Notes: generated by a model from the letters alone, not told the origin. A DNA stretch of 64,000 bases from Brenneria goodwinii (GCF_002291445.1 NZ_CP014137.1:2108001-2172000), one strand, 5' to 3'; numbered from the stretch's first letter, positions 18,459 to 27,860 are shown. Numbers and translations: made by a program.

Positions 18459-20123
18459 CTAATCGGCGCGTCCGCGAGCCAGCCATAATACCCGGGAAAA
18501 CATGCCGCGGAGCAACAGTGGGATAGATTCGCCCCCCATTGCCGCGGCCTCCATCGCCACTTCGATGGCTAAATCCGGTTTTGACGAGCGGTGTATCGCC
18601 TTGACGATGATTTTGTGCATGGATAACGGCACCTTTTCAGGCAACTGCGCCACCCGGTGATAAACATGCCCGAATCCCTCTCGATACATGTAATGCTCCA
18701 TATCCAGAGCCGGCAACACCGTCAGGTGGTCCCGCTCTCTCTCTCCCTGCGCCGCCAGCAGGCTTTGCGCCATGGCGGCGTATTTTTTCCCTGCGTCATC
18801 GCCATCGACCAGCACATGCCACTCGATGCCCATCCGCTGGGCGAACTTAAGCAACGGACGCAATCCTGATTGCGCAAATTCAATAACTTTGACGCCCTCG
18901 GCCTCAAAATGATGCCCGCATTGACGCGCCAGTTCGCTCAGCATCCAGACTTCGGTTTCTCCCTCCACCAGCAGCCAACAGCGGGCAAACAGCGCCGAAG
19001 GACGATTAAAACGGATATGGAAAGCGATGCGTCGGCTGTCTTCCGCGCTCATCCCCTGCCGTCCGATGCGATAGGTCGCAACGCGTGATGATTCGCGAAC
19101 CAGGCGGCAGACCTGCTCCATCGGAACCAGCGATAATAGCTCGCCAGAATTCGTCGTGGTGATTTTCTGTAACGGCAACTGCATCAATAGCCCCCACGCC
19201 ACAGACAGCATAATGGGATGCAGCCGCGTTTCCGGGTCTTCGATTAACAACAGTGGACGCGCATGGGGATCCAGCACCACCGGTCCTTTAGCCTGCAATA
19301 GCGTAGAAAACAACCCCAACAGGATAATGCGCCGACTACGGCTGTTCGGCCCGGCAATCAGGCGGTTGATATTGTCCAATGCGCGCCAGGACTTGCCATT
19401 GTAGGATCGCGAGCGCTTATGATTGTGCCGTTCGCGCAAGATGGAATTCTGTTCTGAAAAATAGTGCTCAAGCAATTGACGCATGGCGGCCAGCCCTTGC
19501 CGCAAATTTTTATCGCTTAATTTTTGCGGGTTTTGCGCCAGTTCGAACATCAGCTTTTCAAACTGATGCGCCAGTTTTTCATTGCTGTTTTCAACGGTGG
19601 CGTCCAGCGTTCCCGAGCGTAAATGCCGCATAAACCGGGCATCCCGCAGACGCAGCACCGGATGCAGACGGATAACTTCACGCGCCAGTTCGTCGATATC
19701 GTCCAAAGGGATGGGGTGGCCTTCGGCATCAAGAAAACTTCGCCAGGTGCACACCGATTGGCTCTCATCAACCTCACCTTCCAATCGGTAAAAAATCCGG
19801 TGTAACGACGCCGAGCCTTCTACCCATACGCGGTCAAGCGAGCGATAACGCGGCGCAAGATGATGGCCGGGCGCCGTTTCACAGAACGTGAAGATCACCT
19901 GCAAATGATGCTCGCGGCTGGTTTCATCTCCCGGCGTAAAATGAAAATCCTGTAAGTCAAAATGATAGAGCGGTAATGTCGGCGATAGCAGCAGAGATAA
20001 GGCATCCAGCAGGCTTGACTTGCCCCATGCGTTCTCGCCAATCAGCACAGTGTTATCATCCAGCGTCAGTGACAGACGATTAATCCCCCGGAATCCCAGA
20101 ACCTCTACATTCTCCAGATACAT
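18459..20123 (-). CDS. ybjD: OLD-family ATP-dependent endonuclease YbjD (AAA ATPase + TOPRIM)
   Basis: The 554-residue protein is collinear with E. coli YbjD (552). The start at MYLENVEVLGFRGINRL is preceded by AAGGAGACGCGG-like sequence; the longer frame upstream is AT-rich and unlike the family. Residues 1-50 hold the SMC/RecF-like P-loop GENAWGKSSLLDAL. An ATPase signature and Walker B follow (LLLIEDPETRLHPI, middle of the protein). The C-terminal TOPRIM domain shows LLVEGETEVWML and VLVDGDDAGKKYA, giving the catalytic Glu and Asp-x-Asp. OLD proteins are nucleases linked to phage defence or DNA repair; the role of this core-genome member is unknown. Confidence 0.93.
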   Translation of the reverse strand: MYLENVEVLGFRGINRLSLTLDDNTVLIGENAWGKSSLLDALSLLLSPTLPLYHFDLQDFHFTPGDETSREHHLQVIFTFCETAPGHHLAPRYRSLDRVWVEGSASLHRIFYRLEGEVDESQSVCTWRSFLDAEGHPIPLDDIDELAREVIRLHPVLRLRDARFMRHLRSGTLDATVENSNEKLAHQFEKLMFELAQNPQKLSDKNLRQGLAAMRQLLEHYFSEQNSILRERHNHKRSRSYNGKSWRALDNINRLIAGPNSRSRRIILLGLFSTLLQAKGPVVLDPHARPLLLIEDPETRLHPIMLSVAWGLLMQLPLQKITTTNSGELLSLVPMEQVCRLVRESSRVATYRIGRQGMSAEDSRRIAFHIRFNRPSALFARCWLLVEGETEVWMLSELARQCGHHFEAEGVKVIEFAQSGLRPLLKFAQRMGIEWHVLVDGDDAGKKYAAMAQSLLAAQGERERDHLTVLPALDMEHYMYREGFGHVYHRVAQLPEKVPLSMHKIIVKAIHRSSKPDLAIEVAMEAAAMGGESIPLLLRGMFSRVLWLARGRAD

Positions 20124-20288
20124 CCGCGTCTCCTTTTTCGTCTCGCTGAAATAACAAAACAGCCTGTTGCATAAGTTATGGCGCCAAGCGATACTTTTAC
20201 TCAATATGATAATTTGTTTGATTTTAATAGATTATGTCATTTTTCCCTCCCGCTACCGGCTTTTATCGCTAAGGACGCCAATTCTGTG

Positions 20289-21188
20289 ATGTACTCGGGA
20301 TTATTAATTATTCTACTGCCGCTTATCTTTGGCTATTTGGTGCCGCTGCGATCCCCTAAAATATTACAGCCAATTAACCACATGCTGAGCTGGATGGTGT
20401 ATATCATTCTGTTTTTAATGGGAATTAGTCTGGCTTTCTTGGATAATCTCGGCAGTAATCTGTTACTGATTTTCCGCTATACCGCCATCTGCGCCATCTG
20501 CATTATCACGGTAAATATGGTGGCGCTATGGCTATTGGAAAAACGCCATGCCTGGCGCGGCGCCCATGAACAGGGGGTACTTCCCTCCCGGCTGCATATG
20601 CTGCTGGATTCACTCAAGCTATGCGGTGTGGTATTCGGCGGATTTTTACTGGGATTAACCCAGTGGACTGGACTTACCTATGCCAACAAAGGCAGCGAAT
20701 ACGCGCTGATACTGCTGTTGTTTCTGGTCGGCGTGCAGTTGCGTAACAGCGGTATGACGTTGCGTCAGATCGTATTGAATCGTCGCGGTATGACGATCGC
20801 GCTGGTCGTCGCCGGCAGCGCGCTTATTGGTGGATTGATAGCCGCCTGGGTGCTTAATTTACCGATGAGAACCGGGCTAGCCATGGCTTCCGGCTATGGT
20901 TGGTATTCGTTGTCCGGCATCCTGTTGACCGACGCCTTTGGGCCGGTCATCGGCAGCGCGGCTTTTTTTAACGATCTGATCCGTGAGCTGGTGGCCATTA
21001 TGCTGATCCCCGCGCTGGTTCAGCGTAACCGCTCCTGCGCTTTAGGGCTGTGCGGCGCCACATCGATGGATTTTACCCTGCCGGTATTACAGCGCAGCGC
21101 AGGCGTGGATATGGTGCCGGCGGCGATTGTACATGGCTTCCTGTTGAGCCTTGCGGCCCCGATCCTGATGGCGCTATTTTCTTCATAA
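20289..21188 (+). CDS. lysO: Lysine exporter LysO (YbjE)
   Basis: Inner-membrane exporter of L-lysine (and thialysine), DUF340 family. The ATG at 20289 (MYSGLLIILLPLIFGYLVPL) gives 299 residues, exactly the E. coli length; the frame runs upstream but overlaps the ybjD leader. About eight hydrophobic helices are visible. Conserved stretches include LLLFLVGVQLRNSGMTLRQI, MASGYGWYSLSGILLTDAFG and GATSMDFTLPVLQRSAG. It diverges from ybjD and converges on amiD; aqpZ, poxB, hcp and hcr, which lie near the E. coli gene, are absent. Confidence 0.95.
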   Translation: MYSGLLIILLPLIFGYLVPLRSPKILQPINHMLSWMVYIILFLMGISLAFLDNLGSNLLLIFRYTAICAICIITVNMVALWLLEKRHAWRGAHEQGVLPSRLHMLLDSLKLCGVVFGGFLLGLTQWTGLTYANKGSEYALILLLFLVGVQLRNSGMTLRQIVLNRRGMTIALVVAGSALIGGLIAAWVLNLPMRTGLAMASGYGWYSLSGILLTDAFGPVIGSAAFFNDLIRELVAIMLIPALVQRNRSCALGLCGATSMDFTLPVLQRSAGVDMVPAAIVHGFLLSLAAPILMALFSS

Positions 21189-21238
21189 GGCTGGTGGCGC
21201 TTCTTTTTAGCGGTAAAACGCATTTTTATTACCCTGAA

Positions 21239-22072
21239 TTAAGCGCCGGATGCGCCGTACTTCTCAAGCAGCGCATCCGCAATAGCTTCCGTCTGCGCAT
21301 CCGCATTTCCCCGGTAATCCTGTGGTCTGAAATGCATCTGGAACGCGGAGATAACACGCCGTTTCTGACGTTCGGTCAGATCGCCGGATACCGAATAGCC
21401 GTAACGCGCCAATTTATCCAGCAGGCCGTCCATATCAACCGGCTGAGCCGGATCCCGTCCACCAAGGTAGAAGGCCACTCGGGCCGCGTCAGGCCATGCG
21501 CCGACACCGGCCTGAGCCAACCGTTCCCAGGGGAACAGCGGACCTGGATCCTGCTTACGCTGCGGGGCGATATCGCTGTGGGCCACCACGTTCTGCGGCG
21601 CAATCCGATAACGTTCAACAATCTGTCGCGCAATATCAGTCAATACCGCGATCTGCGGTGGCGGAAACGGCGCCCACGTTATGCCAAGCAGCGTGCGTTG
21701 ATAACCTGAGTTCTCAAGTTCAATACCGATCGATGCGTTATTAAGACGCGTAAAACCGCGCCAACTGCTGACCCCGGCATGCCATGCCGCTTGCGATTCA
21801 GGCACCAGTTGCCATACAACCGGCTTACCCTGATCAAGCGGCGGATGCGCAGAAATAAGATAATGAGCGCTGACGTGTTCGTCCGTCAGCGTGCTCAGCG
21901 AGGTGGAAAAATCTTCCGCCGTGTAGTGGATTACCAGAAAACGAATCCGAGACTCCTGAGCCTGCGCCCGATGCGTTAAATCGGCTTTATAGCTGCCGCG
22001 ATCCTCCAGCAAAGAGGCCGACCGGCACCCGGTCAACGAGAGCAACATCAGGATGATGATGCATCTGATCAT
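21239..22072 (-). CDS. amiD: N-acetylmuramoyl-L-alanine amidase AmiD (outer-membrane lipoprotein)
   Basis: Zinc amidase that cleaves the MurNAc-L-Ala bond of muropeptides and anhydromuropeptides at the outer membrane. Starting at MIRCIIILMLLSLTGC it is 277 residues (E. coli 276). The lipobox LTGC places the lipidated Cys at 16. The Amidase_2 domain shows zinc-ligand regions VIHYTAEDF and VVAHSDIAPQRKQDPGP. A C-terminal peptidoglycan-binding helical domain follows (DGLLDKLARYGY). It lies just downstream of ybjQ on the same strand. Confidence 0.95.
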   Translation of the reverse strand: MIRCIIILMLLSLTGCRSASLLEDRGSYKADLTHRAQAQESRIRFLVIHYTAEDFSTSLSTLTDEHVSAHYLISAHPPLDQGKPVVWQLVPESQAAWHAGVSSWRGFTRLNNASIGIELENSGYQRTLLGITWAPFPPPQIAVLTDIARQIVERYRIAPQNVVAHSDIAPQRKQDPGPLFPWERLAQAGVGAWPDAARVAFYLGGRDPAQPVDMDGLLDKLARYGYSVSGDLTERQKRRVISAFQMHFRPQDYRGNADAQTEAIADALLEKYGASGA

Positions 22073-22120
22073 GATGTTCCCATTATCGCCAATTCCCGGT
22101 CTGAAGTGATAACTCAATGA

Positions 22121-22444
22121 TTAACGGCTGACTTTCACTGCGGTTCCGCTGATTGATACCATCAGCATACTGCTATCCTTACCTACGGTTTCGTAATCAA
22201 TATCGATCCCGACAACGGCATTGGCGCCTAGCTCTTCCGCCTGTTCCTGCAATTCTTTAAACGCAATCTGTCTTGCCTTGCGCAATTCCTTTTCATAAGC
22301 CCCGGAACGGCCGCCCACAATGTCACGAATACCGGCAAAAAAATCACGGAAAATATTGGCGCCAAGGATCGCTTCTCCGGCCACGACGCCGCAATATTGC
22401 GTGATGGTGAAACCTTCCAGATTGGGTGTGGTAGATAGGTGCAT
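22121..22444 (-). CDS. ybjQ: UPF0145 protein YbjQ
   Basis: The 107-residue protein matches E. coli YbjQ (107). It includes GEAILGANIFRDFFAGIRDI, GGRSGAYEKELRKAR and GANAVVGIDIDYETVG, the signature of the YbjQ/Heavy-metal-binding_5 family, which forms pentamers; no function is firmly known. Two ATGs are adjacent; AAGGA lies 7 bases from the second, which I use. The lipoprotein gene ybjP, between ybjQ and artP in E. coli, is missing. Confidence 0.93.
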   Translation of the reverse strand: MHLSTTPNLEGFTITQYCGVVAGEAILGANIFRDFFAGIRDIVGGRSGAYEKELRKARQIAFKELQEQAEELGANAVVGIDIDYETVGKDSSMLMVSISGTAVKVSR

Positions 22445-22829
22445 CATAGATTCCTTCAGGGTTGATATACGTAACACCCTATATCACCGCGCGTGTAGAC
22501 AGCAACGCTTGTATCGAAACAAACGCTATTAAAGTAGATGGTATTATTTATAACGCCATGATTTTAAATCATAAATTAGCGAGATCGACAACCAATATCG
22601 GCACTCGGCGATAAACTGTATGTCGCCGCTGCTTTTCCCATAAGCAAATTATCTGTCCGAATAATTTCCATCATTACAAACCCTGTCCGCCCATCAGCCG
22701 GCAACCCAGTATTTTGTGCTATTATTTAAACAATAAACCGCTTATCGGCAAATTTTAACCTACGATGATTGCATAAGTATTCTGCCGACGTTAACATTCG
22801 CGGCATCAATGGCTATTCAATTCTTACGC
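22445..22829. promoter_or_regulatory. ybjQ-artP divergent intergenic region
   Basis: This 385-base interval carries no gene I recognise. It contains the art operon promoter and a candidate ARG box at 22768. Confidence 0.5.
22768..22785 (+). promoter_or_regulatory. Candidate ArgR binding site (ARG box) upstream of artP
   Basis: The 18 bases ATTGCATAAGTATTCTGC resemble the ArgR half-box pair (TGAAT-W4-ATTCA), with TGCAT and ATTCT flanking an AAGT centre. It lies 44 bases before the artP start. E. coli art genes are ArgR-repressed; regulation here is inferred from similarity, and I saw no clear box before artJ. Confidence 0.45.
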
Positions 22830-23558
22830 ATGAGTATTCAACTAAACGGCATTAATTGTTTTTATGGCGCACATCAGGCGTTGTTCGATATTTCACTCAA
22901 CTGTCCTGCGGGCGAAACGTTGGTTTTGCTTGGGCCCAGCGGCGCCGGGAAAAGTTCTCTGTTACGCGTCCTTAACCTGTTGGAAATGCCGCGTTCCGGT
23001 ACTTTGGCCATTGCCGGTAATCAGTTTGATTTCAACCATGCCCCTGCCGACAATGCTATCCGTGAATTACGGCAAAATGTGGGGATGGTCTTTCAGCAAT
23101 ACAATCTCTGGCCTCACCTGACGGTTGCGCAAAACCTGATTGAAGCGCCCTGCCGCGTGCTCGGCCTGGGGAAAAGTCAGGCCCGGGAGCGCGCCGAGAA
23201 GTTGCTGACCCGCTTGCGTCTGAATGATTTTGCCGATCGTTATCCCCTTCATCTTTCCGGCGGCCAGCAACAGCGTGTCGCCATCGCCCGTGCGCTCATG
23301 ATGGAACCCCAGGTGCTGTTGTTCGACGAACCGACCGCGGCGCTGGATCCTGAAATTACCGCTCAGGTGGTGGGCATCATTCAGGAGTTGACGCAAACCG
23401 GCATTACTCAGGTGATCGTGACTCATGAGGTTGAGTTTGCACGGAAAACGGCCAGCAGAGTGGTGTATATGGAAAATGGGCGTATTGTGGAGCAAGGGGA
23501 TGCCAGCCATTTCACCCAGCCACAGTCGAAAGAATTCGCCAGCTATTTATCACACTGA
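22830..23558 (+). CDS. artP: Arginine ABC transporter ATP-binding protein ArtP
   Basis: ATPase of the arginine (and ornithine) uptake system, working with membrane proteins ArtQ and ArtM and binding proteins ArtI and ArtJ. From MSIQLNGINCFYGAHQALFD it is 242 residues, as in E. coli. Walker A is GPSGAGKSS, signature LSGGQQQRVAIARAL, Walker B VLLFDEPTAALDP and switch His in VIVTHEVEFA. It is the first gene of artPIQM, with 20 bases to artI. Confidence 0.96.
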   Translation: MSIQLNGINCFYGAHQALFDISLNCPAGETLVLLGPSGAGKSSLLRVLNLLEMPRSGTLAIAGNQFDFNHAPADNAIRELRQNVGMVFQQYNLWPHLTVAQNLIEAPCRVLGLGKSQARERAEKLLTRLRLNDFADRYPLHLSGGQQQRVAIARALMMEPQVLLFDEPTAALDPEITAQVVGIIQELTQTGITQVIVTHEVEFARKTASRVVYMENGRIVEQGDASHFTQPQSKEFASYLSH

Positions 23559-23578
23559 TTAATAACAGGAAAATTACA

Positions 23579-24310
23579 ATGAAAAAATTAATCGTTGCAG
23601 CATTATTCGCTGGCGTCAGCGTTTCCGCCAGCGCCGCAGACACCATCCGTTTCGCGACCGAAGCCTCTTATCCTCCGTTCGAATTTGTTGATGCCGGCAA
23701 TAACATCCAGGGTTTTGACATTGATTTGGCGAATGCGCTGTGCAAAGAAATACAGGCCACCTGCACATTCAGCAATCAGGCATTCGACAGTTTGATCCCC
23801 GGTTTGAAATTCCGTCGCTTTGAAGCCGTTATCGCCGGGATGGACATCACGCCGGAACGTCAACAGCAGGTATCGTTTACCCAGCCCTACTACGACAACT
23901 CCGCACAGTTCATTGCCCAGAAAGGCAAAATTGCTGATGTCGCCGCGCTGAAAGGGAAACGCGTTGGCGTGCAAAACGGCACCACCCACCAGAAGTACCT
24001 GATGGATAAACACAGCGACATTACCACCGTGCCTTACGATAGCTATCAGAATGCGGTTTTAGATCTGAAAAATGGCCGTCTGGACGCGGTTTTCGGTGAT
24101 ACCGCGGTGGTCAATGAGTGGCTGAAACAGAATGATGGCCTGGCTGCCGTTGGCCAAAACGTGACGGACAAAGACTATTTCGGCGTCGGTCTGGGGATTG
24201 CTGTTCGTCAGAATAACGATGAACTGTTGAAAAAATTCAACGATGCGCTCAGCAAAATCAAACAGGATGGTACTTATCAGGCCATCTATCAAAAATGGTT
24301 TCAGCAGTAA
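23579..24310 (+). CDS. artI: Arginine ABC transporter periplasmic binding protein ArtI
   Basis: Family 3 solute-binding protein of 243 residues. The signal peptide MKKLIVAALFAGVSVSASA is cut near residue 19. The mature protein starts ADTIRFATEASYPPFEFVDA and contains SNQAFDSLIPGLKFRRFEAV, GMDITPERQQQV and QNGTTHQKYLMDKH. It is a close paralogue of ArtJ, encoded 1.5 kb downstream. ArtI and ArtJ differ in ligand preference in E. coli; ArtJ is the arginine-specific one. Confidence 0.95.
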   Translation: MKKLIVAALFAGVSVSASAADTIRFATEASYPPFEFVDAGNNIQGFDIDLANALCKEIQATCTFSNQAFDSLIPGLKFRRFEAVIAGMDITPERQQQVSFTQPYYDNSAQFIAQKGKIADVAALKGKRVGVQNGTTHQKYLMDKHSDITTVPYDSYQNAVLDLKNGRLDAVFGDTAVVNEWLKQNDGLAAVGQNVTDKDYFGVGLGIAVRQNNDELLKKFNDALSKIKQDGTYQAIYQKWFQQ

Positions 24311-24321
24311 TCTAACTCTCA

Positions 24322-25038
24322 ATGATTGAATTTCACCCTATCGCAAGCGCCGCCGGGATGACCGTCGGCCTTGCCATTTCTGCGCTGGTGCTTGGGCTGA
24401 TACTCGCTATGCTATTCGCCGTCTGGGAAACATCCCGATGGAAAATGGTCAGCTGGTGCGGTACGGCGTTGGTGACGTTATTACGCGGCCTGCCGGAAAT
24501 CCTGGTGGTGCTGTTTATCTATTTTGGTTCGTCTCAGCTGCTGCTGATGCTGGCAGACGGTTTTACCCTGGATCTCTACCTGGTGGCGATCCCGGTAAAA
24601 TTAAACATCGAGACGTTCGAAGTCAGTCCTTTTTTGTGCGGCGTCATCGCACTGGCGCTGCTCTATGCCGCCTATGCCTCGCAAACGCTGCGCGGCGCGT
24701 TGAAAGCCGTGCCGCAGGGCCAGTGGGAATCCGGCCAGGCGTTGGGATTAACCAAATCGGCTATTTTCATCCGCCTGATTATGCCGCAAATGTGGCGTCA
24801 CGCCCTGCCCGGGCTGGGTAATCAATGGCTGGTGTTGCTGAAAGATACCGCATTGGTTTCCCTGATCAGCGTAAATGACCTGATGCTGCAAACGAAAAGC
24901 ATCGCCACGCGGACTCAGGAACCCTTTACCTGGTACGTAATTGCCGCCGTTATCTATTTGCTCATCACGCTATTGAGTCAGTATGTTCTCAAACGCATTG
25001 AACTGAGAACCACTCGTTTTGAACGGAGGCCTTCCTGA
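24322..25038 (+). CDS. artQ: Arginine ABC transporter permease ArtQ
   Basis: Inner-membrane permease of 238 residues (His/Glu/Gln/Arg/opine family). It begins MIEFHPIASAAGMTVGLAIS and has about five helices. The EAA-type loop that contacts ArtP reads VPQGQWESGQALGLTKSAIF. The stop overlaps the artM ATG by one base, so the two permeases are translationally coupled and probably form a heterodimer. Confidence 0.95.
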   Translation: MIEFHPIASAAGMTVGLAISALVLGLILAMLFAVWETSRWKMVSWCGTALVTLLRGLPEILVVLFIYFGSSQLLLMLADGFTLDLYLVAIPVKLNIETFEVSPFLCGVIALALLYAAYASQTLRGALKAVPQGQWESGQALGLTKSAIFIRLIMPQMWRHALPGLGNQWLVLLKDTALVSLISVNDLMLQTKSIATRTQEPFTWYVIAAVIYLLITLLSQYVLKRIELRTTRFERRPS

Positions 25039-25706
25039 TGCTCGCTTATTTACCTGAGCTACTCAAAGGCCTGCATACCAGTCTGACGCTCACCGGGGCG
25101 GCGATTATCGTCGCATTGGCGCTGTCGCTGCTGCTGACGATAGTTCTGACGCTGAAAACGCCGGTGATCTCCTCCCTAACGAAAGGCTACATCACGCTGT
25201 TTACCGGCACCCCGCTGTTGGTGCAGATCTTCCTGATCTATTACGGCCCCGGCCAGTTCACCGCTATCCAGCAAATTCCGTGGCTATGGCATCTGCTGTC
25301 TCAGCCATGGCTTTGCGCCATGATCGCGCTCGCGCTCAATAGCGCCGCCTACACCACGCAGTTATTCTACGGGGCGATAAAGGCCATCCCTGACGGACAG
25401 TGGCAATCCTGCGCGGCGCTTGGCATGTCGCGCAAGCAAACGCTGCATATTCTGCTGCCGTTTGCGTTTAAACGCGCGCTTTCATCCTATTCAAATGAAG
25501 TCGTGCTGGTGTTCAAAAGCACCTCGCTGGCCTATACCATCACCCTGATGGAAGTCATGGGGTACAGCCAATTGATGTATGGCCGCACGTACGACGTGAT
25601 GGTTTTTGGTGCGGCAGGGATTATCTATCTTTGCGTCAATGGGTTGCTGACCTTACTGATGCGGCTGATCGAGCGGCGCGCGCTGGCGTTTGAACGCAGG
25701 AACTGA
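25038..25706 (+). CDS. artM: Arginine ABC transporter permease ArtM
   Basis: Second permease, 222 residues, starting MLAYLPELLKGLHTSLTLTG. The EAA loop reads IPDGQWQSCAALGMSRKQTL. The stretches TLFTGTPLLVQIFLIYYGPG and VVLVFKSTSLAYTITLMEVMG are typical of ArtM. It overlaps artQ by one base and is followed after 80 bases by artJ. Confidence 0.95.
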   Translation: MLAYLPELLKGLHTSLTLTGAAIIVALALSLLLTIVLTLKTPVISSLTKGYITLFTGTPLLVQIFLIYYGPGQFTAIQQIPWLWHLLSQPWLCAMIALALNSAAYTTQLFYGAIKAIPDGQWQSCAALGMSRKQTLHILLPFAFKRALSSYSNEVVLVFKSTSLAYTITLMEVMGYSQLMYGRTYDVMVFGAAGIIYLCVNGLLTLLMRLIERRALAFERRN

Positions 25707-25786
25707 GCCCGGATTGATGGCGACTCGCCGCCGTTTAATCAGAGCCGATTTGCACGAATAAAAGAAAAACAGACCGGAGTATGCAC

Positions 25787-26518
25787 ATGAAAAAATTATT
25801 CATCGCCACATTGCTGGCAGGGATGACATTCAGCGCCGCGGCCGCAGACACCATCCGCTTCGCTTCGTCGGCAACCTACCCGCCATTCGAATCTCTGGAT
25901 GCCAATAACGAAATCGTCGGTTTCGATATGGATCTGGCGAAAGCGCTGTGTAAACAGATGCAAGCCACCTGCACATTCACTAATCAGGCATTTGACAGCC
26001 TGATCCCGGCGTTAAAATTCCGTCGTTATGACGCGGTGATTTCCGGTATGGACATTACGCCGGAACGCAGCAAACAAGTGGCGTTTACCCAGCCTTACTA
26101 TGCTAACTCGGCGGTGGTGATTGCGCAGAAAGGGAAATTCAGTGATTTTGCCGCCATGAAGGGCAAACGCATCGGCATGGAAAACGGCACCACCCATCAG
26201 AAATACATGAACGATAAGCATCCGGAAGTTCAGACGGTTGCGTACGATAGCTATCAAAACGCGGTTCTGGATCTGAAAAATGGCCGTATTGACGGCGTTT
26301 TCGGTGATACCGCCGTGGTAAACGAATGGATTAAAACCAACCCGACGTTGGCAACCGTGGGTGAACATGTCACGGATGCGGAATATTTCGGTACCGGTTT
26401 AGGCATCGCCGTGCGTCCAAATGACAAAGCCCTGCTGGAAAAACTGAATACGGCGCTGGACGCCATCAAAGCCGACGGGACCTATAAATCGATTAACGAC
26501 AAGTGGTTCCCGCAATAA
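25787..26518 (+). CDS. artJ: Arginine ABC transporter periplasmic binding protein ArtJ
   Basis: Second family 3 binding protein, 243 residues from MKKLFIATLLAGMTFSAAAA. ADTIRFASSATYPPFE begins the mature protein. It shares long blocks with ArtI, including GMDITPER, ENGTTHQKYM and YDSYQNAVLDLKNGRIDGVF, so the pair arose by duplication flanking artQM. The 80-base gap and the separate arrangement known in E. coli suggest its own promoter, but I see no clear one. Confidence 0.94.
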   Translation: MKKLFIATLLAGMTFSAAAADTIRFASSATYPPFESLDANNEIVGFDMDLAKALCKQMQATCTFTNQAFDSLIPALKFRRYDAVISGMDITPERSKQVAFTQPYYANSAVVIAQKGKFSDFAAMKGKRIGMENGTTHQKYMNDKHPEVQTVAYDSYQNAVLDLKNGRIDGVFGDTAVVNEWIKTNPTLATVGEHVTDAEYFGTGLGIAVRPNDKALLEKLNTALDAIKADGTYKSINDKWFPQ

Positions 26519-26532
26519 GTCCGCTGTCTCTT

Positions 26533-26561
26533 CGCTACGTGGCGGCAAGCGCCGCGTAGCG
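26533..26561. terminator. Hairpin between convergent artJ and rlmC
   Basis: CGCTACG and CGTAGCG enclose an inner GGCG/CGCC stem, giving a stable hairpin in the 58-base convergent gap. No strong T-run follows on either side, so it may be a weak terminator for both genes. Confidence 0.5.
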
Positions 26562-26576
26562 TCTCACTCTTCCGCG

Positions 26577-27716
26577 CTATCGCCCCGGATTTTCTCTTTG
26601 CAACAGCGTTAAAACTTCATAATGCGCGGTGTGCGGGAACATATCAAATAGCTGTACCCGTACAGGGCGATAGCAAGTCAGCGCCGCCATGTCTTTCACC
26701 ATACTGTCGGCATTGCAGCTGGAATAGAGAATATAGTCCGGCGCCATACGGCTCAAATAAGCGCACAGCTCGCTGCCGATGCCCCTTCTCGGCGGGTTAA
26801 CCAGCACCAGATCAGGGATCTGGTCGTTACCGGTAGCAAACTGCGTCGAATCCAGCGCTTGAAATTCTATCTGCGTCAAGCCGAGCCGTTCGGCGGACAG
26901 ACGCGCGCAGGCGATGGCTTCGGCGCTGATCTCAATGCCGGTCAGCCGCATTTTCGGCGTGGCGCAATGCAATCCGAAGCCCCCTACCCCACAAAAGAGA
27001 TCCCACATACTTTTGATGTTTAATTCGGCCACCCAATCGCGGGCGCTAGCATATAAGGCCGCCGCCACATGGGGATTGGTCTGGAAAAAACTTTGCGGAC
27101 GAATATACAACGGAACATGGTTAAGCTGTTCCGCCAACGATGACGCGTCGCTGAGTATAATTTCCTTTTTCCCTTCCATGATCGCCTGATGCACCGGCTG
27201 AATATTGGCTGAGATCACCTCAAGCCGGGGCAGTTGCTGCTGTAACCAGGGCAACGCCGCGCGTAGCTGTGCGAGTTTGGTTTCTGAACGCAGAACGAAG
27301 CGCAACATAAAAGCGCCGCGCGAAGAACTTTCCGTCAGCAACAGATACTTTAGCTCTCCGCGCCGACGAGCAACGTTATAGGGCGTCAACCCCGCTCTGG
27401 CGATAAACACTTTCAGAACGTCAAATACCGCGCCAAAACTGGCGGGATAAAGCGGGCAGTCGCATAAATCGACCGCCGTGCCATCACGATGCAGCATGCC
27501 CAGCAGCGGACGTTCAACGCTTCCGCTGACCACCATTTTGGCTTTGTTGCGAAACGCGGACTGCGGCGAAGGACAGGCCGGCAACCATTGCTGAACGGTA
27601 TGAGACTGTAACAAATCAGCCAGATGTCGCTGTTTATCAGTGAGTTGCTGTGGATAGGCTTTTTCCAGCCATTGGCAGGAACGACAGGTTCCTGTGCTAT
27701 AGCGCGCACAATGCAT
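26577..27716 (-). CDS. rlmC: 23S rRNA (uracil-747-C5)-methyltransferase RlmC
   Basis: SAM-dependent enzyme that makes m5U747 in 23S rRNA. The 379 residues are collinear with E. coli RlmC (RumB). The iron-sulfur cluster cysteines are visible at the N-terminus (MHCARYSTGTCRSCQW) and in DLCDCPLYPASF. The SAM-binding motif is MWDLFCGVGGFGLHCA. VLVNPPRRGIG and the catalytic-cysteine motif YILYSSCNADSM follow. It converges with artJ and lies downstream of ybjO. Confidence 0.96.
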   Translation of the reverse strand: MHCARYSTGTCRSCQWLEKAYPQQLTDKQRHLADLLQSHTVQQWLPACPSPQSAFRNKAKMVVSGSVERPLLGMLHRDGTAVDLCDCPLYPASFGAVFDVLKVFIARAGLTPYNVARRRGELKYLLLTESSSRGAFMLRFVLRSETKLAQLRAALPWLQQQLPRLEVISANIQPVHQAIMEGKKEIILSDASSLAEQLNHVPLYIRPQSFFQTNPHVAAALYASARDWVAELNIKSMWDLFCGVGGFGLHCATPKMRLTGIEISAEAIACARLSAERLGLTQIEFQALDSTQFATGNDQIPDLVLVNPPRRGIGSELCAYLSRMAPDYILYSSCNADSMVKDMAALTCYRPVRVQLFDMFPHTAHYEVLTLLQRENPGR

Positions 27717-27860
27717 AAATTAAAAATAGAGCTGTAGAGATAGATGGGGAATAAGAGCGATTATACCACCCCGGGGGAAGATCCCATTCATCTTTCATGT
27801 CGCCGATGGCGTAGGCAGCCTCGCGTTAAAATTCATTGATATGTAAGCCGGGAGCGTTTT

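Noticed and set aside
25707..25786. ARG box upstream of artJ
   Set aside because: TGCACGAATAAAA is too far from the TGAAT-W4-ATTCA pattern to call.
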